The notes under the pieces were generated by a model, which saw only the letters and a program-made list of their open reading frames with translations, searched no databases and was not told the DNA's origin. Below are positions 11,713 to 22,895 of a DNA stretch of 64,000 bases, piece by piece. Positions within the stretch are counted from its first letter, which is position 1; the number at the start of each line of letters is the position of its first letter. The stretch is from Conus ventricosus (lineage: Eukaryota > Mollusca > Gastropoda > Neogastropoda > Conidae), in assembly GCA_018398815.1 (NCBI GenBank), contig CM031596.1:59639227-59703226 (forward strand). The letters run 5' to 3'. A program made the position numbers and the translations under genes.

Positions 11713-12590
11713 ATGGCTGCTGCGCTTCCCACGTATTCTCCATTCGACTGTTCTTCAGAAGCAAGGGCAACTCGATGGCAAAAATGGGTATCAAGGCTGA
11801 AGAATCTCTTCCTTGCCTACAATATTGAAGATGACCAGCGTCAGAAAGCACTTCTGCTCACCTGTGCTGGTGATGAACTCAGTGATATTGTGGACACCTT
11901 CACGAACGAACAAACTCGTCCTGTGGTGAAACCCATTTTCAAATGCTTGTTTCTGCCATCACCGAACATTTCAATCCTCAAACAAATGTAGAATTTCAGA
12001 AATACATATTCCGGCATTGCTACCAGAAAGGTGATATTGACAATTTTTATGGGAATTGAAACAACTAGCAACAACATGTAACTTTATTGATACAGAGCTG
12101 AGATAAAATCTCAATCACAGGATGCCAATGCAGAAGGTATGTGAAAAAGGACTAACAAGCCCAACATAACTCTGAAAGATTTGCTGACGTATGCACGCAC
12201 GCTAGAACTCACATCAAGCAATCCAAAGCAATGACTGCGCCAGCAGAGGTACACCATGTTTCGCACAAGGCATGACCTTGTAGCCATCAACATAGTCGAC
12301 AACTGCAACAACCAACCACTTGTCGCAAGTGTTGTGGAGAATGGCCTCATCCTGGTGGACAACGCTCCTGTTCAGCATACAACAAGCGATGCAACAACTG
12401 TTCAAAACTACACCACTTTGCATCAGTATGCCGCTCAAATACCAGTGCCACATCATCATCATCATCAACAAAAGCCTTGTCCAAGAAACCAAAACATTTC
12501 AGCTGGAAGAAGAAATCAAGAAAATCACACATTCATCAAATCAACGACAGCAGTGATGAAGATGAAGCCAAGGCTATCGTGATCAGTCTA
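11713..12590 (+). pseudogene. gag of element C, frameshifted
   Basis: The ATG at 11713 (MAAALPTYSPFDCSSEARA) starts a Gag capsid region with WQKWVSRLKNLFLAYNI and QKALLLTCAGDELSDIVDT, a pattern common in this branch of Ty3 elements. Frames break near 11960 and again around 12060-12200. A zinc knuckle CNNCSKLHHFASVC can be read at 12390-12431, so the nucleocapsid part is present in yet another frame. The protein would form the retrotransposon particle. Confidence 0.78.
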
Positions 12591-12598
12591 CCGATCTG

Positions 12599-12850
12599 AT
12601 GATATTGAATATGTTTTCACAACACATCAATCCAGTGAACTTTCCTCATTTTAGCGTTTCTTTAAATGGACATGTTTTTTCATTCCTAGCAGATTCTGGT
12701 GCTTCCATCAATCTGCTGTCTGAACAACATTTCAATGAACTCAAGCCGAAACCAAAGCTACAGCCTTCCAACAAGCGAGTGACAGCGTATGGTAAAAAAA
12801 AGTTCAATCCCAGTACTTGGTGCATTCAATGCTGTACTAAATTGTGAAAA
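12599..12850 (+). pseudogene. Retropepsin-like protease of element C
   Basis: VSLNGHVFSFLADSGASINL contains the retropepsin active site with DSG (about 12692-12700) in place of DTG. LLSEQHFNELKPKPKLQPS follows, as expected for the beta-strand part of the domain. The frame breaks at about 12795 and the end of the domain (VLGAFNAVLNCENTSVTATM) is in the next frame. Confidence 0.78.
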
Positions 12851-13029
12851 CACCAGTGTTACTGCTACCATGTTTGTAGTATCCAGCAATGAGCGACCAA
12901 TTCGCTCCTGGAAAACGTGTCAAGATTTCAAGCTATTGACCACCATCAACCATGTCAAACCAGTACATGAACAATTGAGAGAAGAGTACCCTGAACTATT
13001 CACCGGTTTTGGTTGTTTGAAAGCAAACC

Positions 13030-14330
13030 AGTCCATCTCCATATTGATCCTGAAGTTCAACCAGTCGCTTAACTATACTGACGTGTTCCATTCCATGTGC
13101 GCAAGGACATAGAAACTGCTGAAGAAAGACGAAGAACTGGGATCATTGAAAAAGCAAGCAGACCAACCCCATGGGTATCTCCAGTGGTTGTACCCAAACC
13201 CAAACAACCTGGCAAGGTACGTGTTTATGTGGACATGAGAGCTGCAAACTGTGCCATCTGACGTGAACGTCACTCAACCCCAACTCTCGACGAGCTGAAG
13301 ACTGTGCTTTCTGGAGCACGAGTATTCAGCAAGCTGGACCTGAATCAAGGCTACAATCAGCTGAAACTGGACAAAGAATTCTCGCTCACATCACCACTTA
13401 TGCCACTCACCTTGGTTCTCTACCGATACCGTCGTCTGTTTTTCAGTGTGAATTCAGCCAGCGAGAACTTCCAAGAATCAATCTGCCAAGCACTTTCAGG
13501 CCTCCCGGGAGTTGTCAACATCAGTGACGACATTCTGTGTTTTGGTACGTCACAGACAGACCATGACACCAACCTCCACAACTTGTTTGAGAGACTCAAA
13601 CTGAAAGGGCTGACACTTCATAGTGACAAGTGTGAGTTCAACAAGAAATCGCTGGAATTTCTTGGGATCATCATTCGGTGAAGACGGCATCAAACCTAGT
13701 CAAGACAAGCTCAAGGACATCCTTGATCTTCCAACGCCCACCAATGCAACCGAAATCCGAAGCCTCCTGGGCATGATGAACTTTTGTGGTTCCCGGCACA
13801 TTCCCAACTATGCCTCATTGACACATGACCTGCGACAACTTACCAGAAAGGCACTCCTTGGTCCTGGACATCAAACATGATAAAGCACTGACCAAGTTGA
13901 GAAAAGCCCTAAATATTGCAACAACTCTTGCATAATTCGACCCAAAGAAGTCCACTGACATACACACAGATGCAAGTCCAGTGGGAGTATCAGATATTTC
14001 TTACCCAAGAAGGTCGAATCATCCAATTTGCCAGCAGAGCTCTTTCACCCACAGAACAAAGATACTCTCAAACTGAACGAGAAGCTTTCGCTATCGTGTG
14101 GTCTTGCGAATACTACCACATCTACATTTTTGGCGCCCCATTCACGGTCCACACAGATCACAAGCCCTTGGTGTCAATGTTTAACAATTCACGGGCTCAG
14201 CTGTCTGCTCATATTGAACGCTGGGTTATGCGACTGCAGTCATACAAAATGACAGTAGTGTGCGCCCTGATGTTGATAATCCTGCAGATTATCTGAGCCA
14301 ACATCCAGTGCATCAATCTTCTTGCACAGA
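13030..14330 (+). pseudogene. Reverse transcriptase and RNase H of element C
   Basis: The fingers are read near 13130-13270 (RPTPWVSPVVVVPKPKQPG, KVRVYVDMRAANCAI). The palm is in the frame from 13304: FSKLDLNQGYNQLKLD, and the catalytic box as NISDDIL at about 13517-13537. The connection region is LGIIIR and then IRSLLGMMNFC near 13765. RNase H is read at 13960-14200, with FASRALSPTEQRYSQTEREA and FTVHTDHKPLVSMF holding two of its acidic residues. A stop at 13261 and several frame changes make the copy non-functional. Confidence 0.88.
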
Positions 14331-14579
14331 CCAAGAAAAAGATGCCGAAAAATATCTGCACACATTGTTACCACTTCAACACCGAAAGCAATGACCATCG
14401 ATGAAGTTTGCTGATGAAACAGCGAAAGACACCACGCTGAATGCTGTGATTGAAGCAATACTCTCCAATCAGTGGTACAACAAAGGAAAGAAGTGGACAC
14501 ACAAACATTCCACAGTCTCTACATTTCCCGTGCAGAAACTGTCACTTGCTCACGACTCGCGTATCATTCTGAAAAACCG

Positions 14580-15640
14580 CCAGATTGTCCTACCTGCCTC
14601 ACTACACCAGAAAGCTGTGAACATCGCACACACTGGGCATCAAGGCGTTATCAAGACAACCGCTTTTCTGCGTGAGAAAGTTTGGTTCAAGGCATATAAC
14701 CTCTTGTTGAGCGTACAGCTAAAAACTGCATGACCTGTCAAGTGGCAACACCGAAAACGACACGTGAACCACTCCAGATGTCTGATCTACCCAATGCGCC
14801 ATGGATCGAACTTTCCTGTGACTTCGGTACATCTTCCCAATGGCAAATACATTCTTGTCGTTAATGATGTGTATTCCAGGTAACCCATTGTTGACGTGCT
14901 CGATTCAACATCAGCGAACACCGTCATTCGACGTCTGGACAAAATCTTCGCTGAATTCGGAATCCCAGAAAGTCTCAAGACTGACAATGGACCTCCCTTC
15001 AATTCCCACCAGTTTGCTCAATACTGCCAACACATGGGCATCAAGCATTGCAAAATCACCCCCTTGTGGCCCCGTGCAAACGCAGAGACTGAACGTTTCA
15101 TGCATACCATCAAGAAAGTCATCAAATCATCCACCCTTCCCAACTTCAAGCAGGAAATGTACAAATTTCTACTTGACTACCGCACTACCCCTCACTGCAC
15201 CAAGTCATCAAATCATCCACCCTTCCCAACTTCAAGCAGGAAATGTACAAATTCTACTTGACTACCGCACTACCCCTCACTGCACCACCGGTGTTCCCCC
15301 TGCTACCGCCCTCTTTAATCGCAACCTGAAGACCAAACTACCCCAGCTCCCAGCACAATGCCATGATGCTGACCAGGAAATGCGCATCAGAGATGCACAG
15401 CAAAAAGCAAATGTGAAGCGCTATGCTGACGATAAGGCATACATCAAGCCTTCATCCATAACTGTAGGTGATGCTGTACTCCTGAGAAATCCCCATCCTT
15501 CTGAAGCTGACACTCCCTACCAGCCAACCCCTCTTATGGTCATCGGCAAGAAAGGATCAATGATCACAGCCCAGCAAGGACAACAGCAGTTTCTACAAAA
15601 AGTCCCCACAACTTCCGTCTACTGCAGAGACTGAACTGAC
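14580..15640 (+). pseudogene. Integrase of element C, with 86-base tandem duplication
   Basis: The H-H-C-C region is near 14590-14740 (KAVNIAHTGHQGVIKTTAFL, then CMTCQVAT). The catalytic core follows: ILVVNDVYSR, FGIPESLKTDNGPPFNSHQF (second aspartate) and PRANAETERFMHTIKK (glutamate). The block 15118-15203 is repeated at 15204-15288, minus one base, which duplicates the LLDYRTTPHCT region and breaks the frame. After it the C-terminal region resumes (QLPAQCHDADQEMRIRDAQQ). The enzyme would insert cDNA; the duplication alone should disable it. Confidence 0.87.
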
Positions 15641-16371
15641 CCTCCTCCTGAGCTGAATGAAGATGAAGCTGACTCCCCACAACCTCAGACACTCCGCAGG
15701 CGCACACCGCACCCAACAATTACTCTCATAACACTCACACGCCGTAAGTTGAACCAGAAAATCCAAACGCACAATCCGAATGCCCCCCAAATTTAATGAC
15801 TTCATCATGTGACCTGTCTAATTTAGTGAAGTCAAAATATATTTTCACATCTAATTGCATCCACATTTCCTGAAAGGAGACGTTGCAGTGCACATGGACT
15901 GTTATTTCTGTTGCATTTCTTTAGGTGCACATACCCAGTGTTTCTCTCTGCACTTACAAGATTAACATTTGTTATTTGTTATTATGTTGGTTTAACAACT
16001 TTATTTAAAAAAATAAAAATAAGAATGTATTCACGACCATTATTCACTTGTGTAGAATTACTCTCTACATTATTGATTTGAGAGGGAGAGAAAAAAAAAT
16101 GTAATTGATGTATAGAGAGAAAAAAGAGGACTTTAATGTCTGAACAATTAAACATAATTAATCAACAATAAAAAGTTGAACAATTCACTTTATCTTTATA
16201 TGTCACTTTGTTGACTGAATTCCTTTTCAGTAAAACCCAAAACTCTTAAACATTCTTGTACTATTTTATTTTTTAAGAGTAAGTCAGATACTTGTGAAAA
16301 GTTAAATGGAAACTTTGAGATATTTGTCCATCCAATTTTTAATTTCACTTTTCATCCAAGGAAGGAGGTGA
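15641..16371 (+). other. Non-coding tail and polypurine tract of element C
   Basis: AT-rich text without a gene. It ends in AAGGAAGGAGGTGA at 16358-16371 immediately before the 3' LTR, which fits a polypurine tract. Confidence 0.7.
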
Positions 16372-16594
16372 TGTAATGTATTAAGTAGTCTGCAATCTAA
16401 GGGAAGTAATGATTTGTTTACATTATTACTATTATGGAGAGAGTAACCTCCCTTGAAGGTTCTAGGAGATGGATCATCAACGGCTCCAATAAAAAAAACA
16501 CATCAAATGTTCAACGCAGTGTTTATCACATTTATCAGTGTGATTGATCAGGATGTATACATACAATAGTAACTAAAACGGTTACTACATTATA
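16372..16594 (+). repeat. 3' LTR of element C
   Basis: A second copy of 11400-11624 with a handful of substitutions and one- or two-base indels. It ends ACATTATA and is followed by the target duplication GCTGG. Confidence 0.9.
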
Positions 16595-16795
16595 GCTGGG
16601 ATTTGATTCCCACCTCAGACAGGTTGGGAAGAGGTTTTCTCACTGGAGGTAGTGAGATGGGTCAAAGAGGATTTTTCATTGGACATAACACCTGTGCAGA
16701 GTCCAGTCCCTTCTAGTCCTTTGGAAGAGACTTTTAAACCAAAATACGTCTCATGCATTCCTGCTTGAATTTAAAAAACAACAACAAAGACTTGC

Positions 16796-18945
16796 ATGCA
16801 TACATGTTAAGGTGCATCTACTTTTTGAAGAAGAAGCTATCTTTTACCTGTGGGATAGACAACGTGAAAAAAAAACCCACAAAAAACCCCCATGTACATT
16901 GCTGTCATGTTTAGGCTTCATGCTGCAGACAAAATGGTGGGATTACAAACGGTGGTATATGCAAAAATCTGATCAGTGGTGAACTGAGGAGTTCAAGCCA
17001 AAAGAATGGAGAGAGAAAAGATGCAAAGAAAGAAAGACAGAAAGCAAGGTCCAACATTTGAGTTGTAGTAATTGGATGGCTTTCAGGTCAAAATTAAACT
17101 GCCCTCTGTATCTCCAGGCTCCTGATTTGAGACTGTAGGAGGTTGGCTGCTGTGGAGAAATATGAATCTTAACTCCTGCAGCGTCAACACAGTATTGGAG
17201 CTACAGTGAGGTTCTGTGCCAATGTCAGTTTCCGCTTCGAACCAGTGGACATTACTGTAACAGTGAGGTCCTTGTCACGGCAAAAACAGACAGCACTACA
17301 GTTTTGGAAATGACATATAAGTTCCTTCACTTTATAAAAAAGACATTAGAAAATTGCTCTGAACATTAACACACTCAGAAAGGGTGACAGGTGCCAGCAC
17401 AGTCACAACCATGTAAAGTGCGACCACTGCAGGATAACACTGTGTTGTAGAACAGGGTAGTGTTGAAAGGGTTAAACAAAGAGGATTTTTTCTTTTTTGT
17501 GACAGAAAGCTAGTTCAAATCAAGAGAGCAAAACACATCATTCTTGGCATAAGACAAGGAAACACCAAGCAGTTGGGTGGAGTCCTAGTGTGGAACAGTT
17601 GTGGTTTGTTGAACTGTGCAGAGCAACACAAGCACTACATACCACAGCATAGCACAGTTTCAGCACAACAGTCCACACCACAGCTGTGCAACACAAAACT
17701 CCTGGTTTGTACTTCGACTCTTGGAAACATTGGTGATAAAACAAAAGAGTCCTTCAATATCAGTCCTCTGCTGTAACTAGTCATTTAAAGATGTGTTTAG
17801 AAGCATGTCTTTTGTAAATGAAAGATAATTTAACTCTGTAGAAACAGAAGTTCTGCCACCTCTGATCAATTTTTCTTTCATTTGCATGTTTATCATGACT
17901 TGTCTTTGATGTAGACAGTTGCTATACATGTGCACAGAAATGATCATTGACAGTGGTTTATGCTGTTTATATTACTATAGCTCGCTGAACCAGGGCAGGT
18001 TCCAAAGGGTGTTTGTATACAGTTAGACTGAGCGTTTAGATAGTTTCTAGCATGTTATAGTTGCTGTATATAGTGAAAGAAGAAAATGAAAATAAAATGG
18101 ACAGACCATGGTAACGATCTTCCATTTCATAACGTTGAAAGATAAAACGATTGCTAAATATTGTTAGTAAATTAACATTTCTGTTTGATTTATTTATCTA
18201 GTTTTGCTTTTTTTCTTTGCTAATCTGATCTGGTCATTATTTGTTGTGAATGTGTCAAGCTCTGTTCCCCCTCCCTCTCCCACCATCATGCACTCCATCT
18301 GATTTTGACCATGTTCTTCCATTATTTAAAATGACCTGAACCCAATGCAACCACTCCCAGGTGCCTGCTTGCAGCCCTTGAAAGAGACAGGGAGAGAAAA
18401 TGAAATTTGAGGGAAAGGATAAAGCGGGATCAGCAGCAGCAGCAAGAAAATATCTAAACCAATGACTGCAGGCCCATCACTCCTACCCCACTCCTTTTAC
18501 TTTTCCCCATACTTATTATATTGAAAAAAGTCAGTCCAGAGAATGAAGGCAGAATGGTATGAGCGTAAACCATTGTTCGTTTGTTTTTTAATCGAATCAT
18601 GTGGATCCTTCGGAGTCCCAGAACTTGGAAGTGTTTTTGAGTTTGGTTCTTTTTCAAAGAGTGCAGTGATGCTTTATGCTGTTTTGTGGCTTCAGGGCAT
18701 TTTGTAAGCTTTAGAGGCCTGTTTTTGCTAATATGATTTAGTTTAGATCATTGAAGGAGCAGTGGTGTGTGTAAAGAAGCATGCTTCTATTTGCACAAGT
18801 TTGTATTAGGTTTGGAAACATCTCATAGAGTCTGTTCAACTGCTTGTAGAGCAATGCATCAAGTGTTTTATGCTTGTAGACTTGTGTGTACAATTAATCT
18901 TTATATTTGATGTAATGAAAAAGGCTTACTTAGAGCTCTCGTGAT
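16796..18945. other. Unassigned stretch
   Basis: AT-rich sequence without a convincing gene, exon or repeat family. Open frames here are short and show no family motif. Confidence 0.6.
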
Positions 18946-19137
<192 letters not shown>

Positions 19138-19619
19138 TTTCTTCCTCAAACCAAAATGAACCAAAATGATCTTGTAGGAAAGTTTTTTTTTATTTGTTTG
19201 GCAGTTGTGACAAGCATATGACTTTTGAAAAAGTTGGGGGATAAAAAAAAGATAATCTGCACTATATTGTTGATTTAATTAAGTTTTAGATTTTGATTTC
19301 ATTGTTAAGAAACAGATAGAGCTCAGACGACACTATGTTAGTCCTTGGTGATGGCTAAAAACATGTTTACATGATGTAGCTGTTACACTGTACTATGTTT
19401 TATGGTGTTCACATTGCTTTACTATAACATTTTTTTTGTCTTCCAGCTTTGCCCCCCAAAAGAAGTGCTTTTGTTTATGTATCTAGTATATTTCTGCCCA
19501 CCATATCCTGTCAGTGGCGTAATATCCATGCTGTCATGATGCTCATGCTCCCCCCTCCCTCCCTCGTCCCCACCTCCCCCTTCCACCCCGTCCTAACCCT
19601 GTGCACAGCCGTGTTCAGC

Positions 19620-19858
19620 AACATTGTCAGACACAGTGACAGCAATCTGTAGGGGCTATCAGTATGAACATTGTCAGACAAAGTGTCAGCAATCTGTAGG
19701 GAGCTGTCAATATCAACATTGTCAGCCACAGTGCCAGCAGTCTGTAGGGAGCTGTCAATATCAACATTGTCAGACACAGTGTCAGCAGTCAGTAGGGAGC
19801 TGTCAATATCAACATTGTCAGTCACAGTGTCAGCAATCTGTAGGGGGCTATCAATATC
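19620..19858. repeat. 48-bp minisatellite, five copies
   Basis: Five units begin with AACATTGTCAG at 19620, 19667, 19715, 19763 and 19811 (47, 48, 48, 48 and 48 bases). Because 48 is a multiple of three, frames stay open on both strands, giving cysteine- and glutamine-rich repeats on plus and aspartate/serine-rich repeats on minus. Nothing else suggests that they are translated. Confidence 0.93.
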
Positions 19859-20600
19859 AACTGGCATCAAAGGAACATTTCAGAAGAGACACTGCATTGC
19901 TGCTGAGTCCACTTTGATCATGGTCAGCTGTTGTTGTTCTGCTGCAACTTGCACAAAATACCACCTGCTTAACCCTCTGCCGGCAGTAATTGTTGCAGAA
20001 CCAGAACATATAGGCGTCTTTGAGGGAGGGGTGATGTGGGGAACTCAATTAATGTCAAGTCAAATCAGATTATGAGCAACATGACTCGAGCATGAGCGAT
20101 TGTCCTCATGTTCATCTAGAGACAGATCCTTTGAAGTTGCAGACATTGAAGACTTGTAAAAACTATATATGAACATGAATATGGAAGGGAAACGGAAAGT
20201 GAGGTCACCATGAGAGTAGGGCAGGAAGGGCCAAAAAAATGTGATACCTTTATTGTTGTCAGTGAGGATGACAAACATGGAGTTCCATTTTGGTGTGGGA
20301 CCGCAAGGAAGGACTGAACTATACTGCTTCGTTATTGTGATACAACATACCATCAAAAGATACTGGCAGTATTGGTTAGGAATTTTGAGCAGTGTTCTTT
20401 GTGACTTATCTAGTAAATGGATGAAGGTAACTGGTGGGTCTCGAGTCTTTCCATTTGAGTCTCTAGTTTAGCCAGCAACTCAGGGTAGGAGCTGATGGGA
20501 GCTGAAAAATACGACAAGTTGGACTGTGATGGGTTTGAACAGGCTACTTCCCAGTCTATGGCTTTGACACTAACAGTGCACCATAATGGCTGTAGCTCAG
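19859..20600 (-). repeat. Long repeat with tRNA-like end, copy 1
   Basis: This segment matches 56940-57615 in order and orientation: GAAGAGACACTGCATTGCTGC, GAGGTCACCATGAGAG, AGGGCAGGAAGGGCC, TTGAGCAGTGTTCT, TAAATGGATGAA and a final tRNA-like block. Read on the minus strand, the tRNA-like block (about 20520-20600) is the head, so it resembles a tRNA-headed SINE with an unusually long body. It is more diverged than copy 2. Confidence 0.72.
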
Positions 20601-20607
20601 CAGACTG

Positions 20608-20620
20608 TGTGTGTGTTGTG

Positions 20621-20652
<32 letters not shown>
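20608..20652. repeat. (TG)n microsatellite
   Basis: A TG run with two short interruptions, just left of the Polinton insertion. Confidence 0.9.
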
Positions 20653-20656
<4 letters not shown>

Positions 20657-20712
20657 GTTTGATTTGCCTAGTTTCCTTTCACATTTTAATTTGCTGTGTC
20701 TGTGACATCTCT

Positions 20713-20965
20713 AGAGAATGTAAATATCTTCGTTCACGACCACCCATGTGATTCTGCCCGAAAAACCCCCATTTTCACATACAAATCATGTCCATTCATA
20801 TCAGTTTTGGCCAAATTTAACACCCGTTTCACAAACAAAATTAACACGCCAAAACCTCTAAAATTGACGTAATTAGCACATTAAAAAAGGGGGGTTTTCC
20901 CTGCAGAATAATATGGGTGATCTTGAACCAACATATTTACATTCTCTCCAGGCACATAAAAATTA
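20713..20965 (+). repeat. Left terminal inverted repeat of the Polinton
   Basis: About 250 bases whose reverse complement is at 42160-42411 with few differences. The repeat is itself an imperfect palindrome. Its start (AGAGAATGTAAATAT ... CCCATGTGATTCTGC) is mirrored by its inner end (GCAGAATAATATGGGTGAT ... ATATTTACATTCTCT, ending at about 20946), and the middle parts (ACCCCCATTTTCAC, AAAAGGGGGGTTTTCCC) also mirror each other loosely. Confidence 0.93.
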
Positions 20966-21660
20966 CGGATTTACAGTGCGCTCTTCTACTTCTAGCACCA
21001 TTAATAAATCAGAACAAACAACTGGTCCCCCATCTTGGTTAGTTATTTTTATATCTAATGAGTTTATAGGCCCATTAATTAATTCTTTAAATTGGCTGTT
21101 TTTTCCAACTGAGATTAATCGATAATCGCAAAACCCTGCCCTAGTTGATGGCAAAACCTTTAGAACTGTAGATGGATAGCCATCAATAAATTAGCTTCTG
21201 TTTTTAACTGTTTAAATGAACATACAACATTGGGTTCACGAGAAAGTCAAAAAGGTTTATTACCTTCAATTGATAAACTTTTCTCTTGTACAAAATTTAT
21301 AAGCTCTGTCATACTGTGAAAGCCAAAGATTTTAGCCAGGCCCTTAGGGAAAGTATACTCTCTTCTTTCTTCTAGTGGAAAATGTATATATTTCTGAGGT
21401 TTGCTTCGTTAATTTTTAACAATATGCCAAATTGCTAAGTACTTCTTTTAAAGAACAAAAGTTGTAGTAACCATCAGGTATTTGCACAATGAGTTATTTG
21501 ATTCCCTACCGCGTTACAAATATTGTCCAGTTATTTGAGCCCCTTCAGATATGTTAGCCCACTTAACTTTAAAGCCAATTTCTTTAGGGCATCCTACAAC
21601 TCCCGCCCCAAATTGACAATTGGGTACGTTAAGAACACACGCTCGTTTTGCTTGGTTATA
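20961..21660 (-). pseudogene. Conserved Polinton protein next to the left end (possible minor structural protein)
   Basis: On the minus strand a C-terminal block of 64 codons (20963-21154) is open: AGFCDYRLISVGKNSQFKEL, then NSLDIKITNQDGGPVVCSDL, ending at a stop next to the terminal repeat. Upstream in other frames are PDGYYNFCSLKEVLSNL and TFSTRRKKRVYFP. This pattern, with a late stretch of the type DIxIxxxDGxPV, resembles a protein often found in animal Polintons. I do not know its role and only suggest a capsid-associated one. Frames change about every 100-200 bases. Confidence 0.45.
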
Positions 21661-22895
21661 TAGATGAACATCCTTTTTATAACTATTTAAAAAACTAATT
21701 TAAAAAATGGAACCTTTTAAAATATAACGAAAGTGCCACTAAAATGTAGGAGCGTTTTTATAACCCAAATCTTTGGACTTCAGTTTGCTAACCATTGCAG
21801 TAGATGAATCATATGGTTTCAAGTTAGCTTATAAACCGCTAACTAGATATTTAAATCCGCCAAAAAAGAATGATAGAGTCCCATCAGCATGGGCATCCCG
21901 CCCTATGACGTTTTACCGAATCAGTTAAATTTTGCCATTTACTGCGCAACACGGGCTGTGGTGTTTCATATGCAAACCTTTTAAAAACCATCCCAATCTC
22001 TTAGTAAGGTCAATATAACTTTCATGTTTATTACAGTACAGACGAATACTAGCTGAACTACAAGTGGTCCTCCCAAGCGACAACGCGTTTAATCCATTTA
22101 AAACCCCAATGGAAAATAATGCATATGAAAGATCTGCAACGAATTTAACTTAATCCTTAACTGATTTTAGACAAAAGTTAGACCGCAATCATGGGTTGGG
22201 CACATTATATTTGTGGGGCGTAAAAAGAGAATATACTTATGATACTGGCCCGGCCACACCTCTTTTCAACCAGACAAACAAGTTCGTTTGGGGATCCATA
22301 AACAAAAACATCCTAATGCTGGGCAACATTTATCTTAGATTGAAAGTGAAGGCCTAACAATGCCAGGAGTGCAAAGATTTAAATTTGACTCCATAGGACA
22401 TACGTTTGGTGTCTATTGGGAGCACAAGCGCAGACTAAGTCTAGCATAGTAGATCAATCTACGGGCTTTGATGCCAAAAAAACAATTTCTAGCAAATTTT
22501 AGAAGATGCTATTAACTCTGCTGTTGATTTACCTGCCAGCAAAACAAAGGTATCAAGAAGTTCTTGCGCATGCTAGGTCAAAGGTTGACTTTGTTGTAGG
22601 CCATGGATTATACATGCTCCCCTTTTGACCTTAGACTACAGATTGGCATGATACAGAATTATAACAATGAAATCCTCATAGCTGGAGACGATCAAAACTT
22701 AGGACACAATCAAGGCTTAAACACAAGGCCTGCTCCATCCATTTTAAAAAAAGTACCTAGCCCTGAAGAAAGCGATCCAGTTATAAACACCCCACAGCCA
22801 GAAAGCAGCCCAGAAAGCACTCCACCTGTTGATTGCCCTCACACTGCATTCACACTAGCGAAAAGACAGCCCTCGTTGTGTTTTTAATTTTTACT
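21661..22895. other. Polinton interior, unresolved
   Basis: Fragments look protein-like on the plus strand at about 22180-22350 (LYLWGVKREYTYDTGPATPL) and 22370-22440 (GVQRFKFDSIGHTFGVYWEH), and a proline/serine-rich open frame lies at 22603-22887. I cannot assign any of these. The density of stops suggests decay or sequence error rather than non-coding DNA. Confidence 0.4.

Larger units (their letters stand above)
11400..16594 (+). mobile_element. Ty3/gypsy LTR retrotransposon C with both LTRs
   Basis: Two LTRs of about 225 bases flank a gag-pol with the order gag, protease, reverse transcriptase, RNase H, integrase. The flanking 5-bp direct repeat GCTGG (11395-11399 and 16595-16599) is the target duplication. 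The LTRs differ at only a few positions by eye, which suggests a fairly young insertion. Even so, the coding region has many frame breaks and one 86-base tandem duplication in integrase. The element is not close to A or B: LTRs, primer site and protein motifs all differ. Confidence 0.93.
11345..16795 (+). mobile_element. tRNA-derived SINE, split by LTR element C
   Basis: The left half (11345-11399) contains TTGGCCTTGTGGGTAAGACACC, an A-box-like start, and the right half (from 16595) contains GATTTGATTCCC, a B-box-like sequence. Joining them across the 5-bp duplication gives a continuous tRNA-like head. A non-tRNA body follows (TCTCACTGGAGGTAGTGAG to GGAAGAGACTTTTAAACC), and it ends in an A-rich tail with CAACAACAAAG near 16780-16795. 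Without element C it is about 255 bases long. RNA polymerase III transcription would be expected for the family; this copy is interrupted between its two promoter boxes. Confidence 0.7.

Noticed and set aside
22603..22887. 94-codon plus-strand open frame with proline/serine-rich tail
   Set aside because: It starts at a true ATG but has no recognisable family and lies in unresolved, stop-dense sequence beside the minus-strand membrane-type gene. I could not decide between a small real gene and noise, so I list it only as part of an unresolved stretch.
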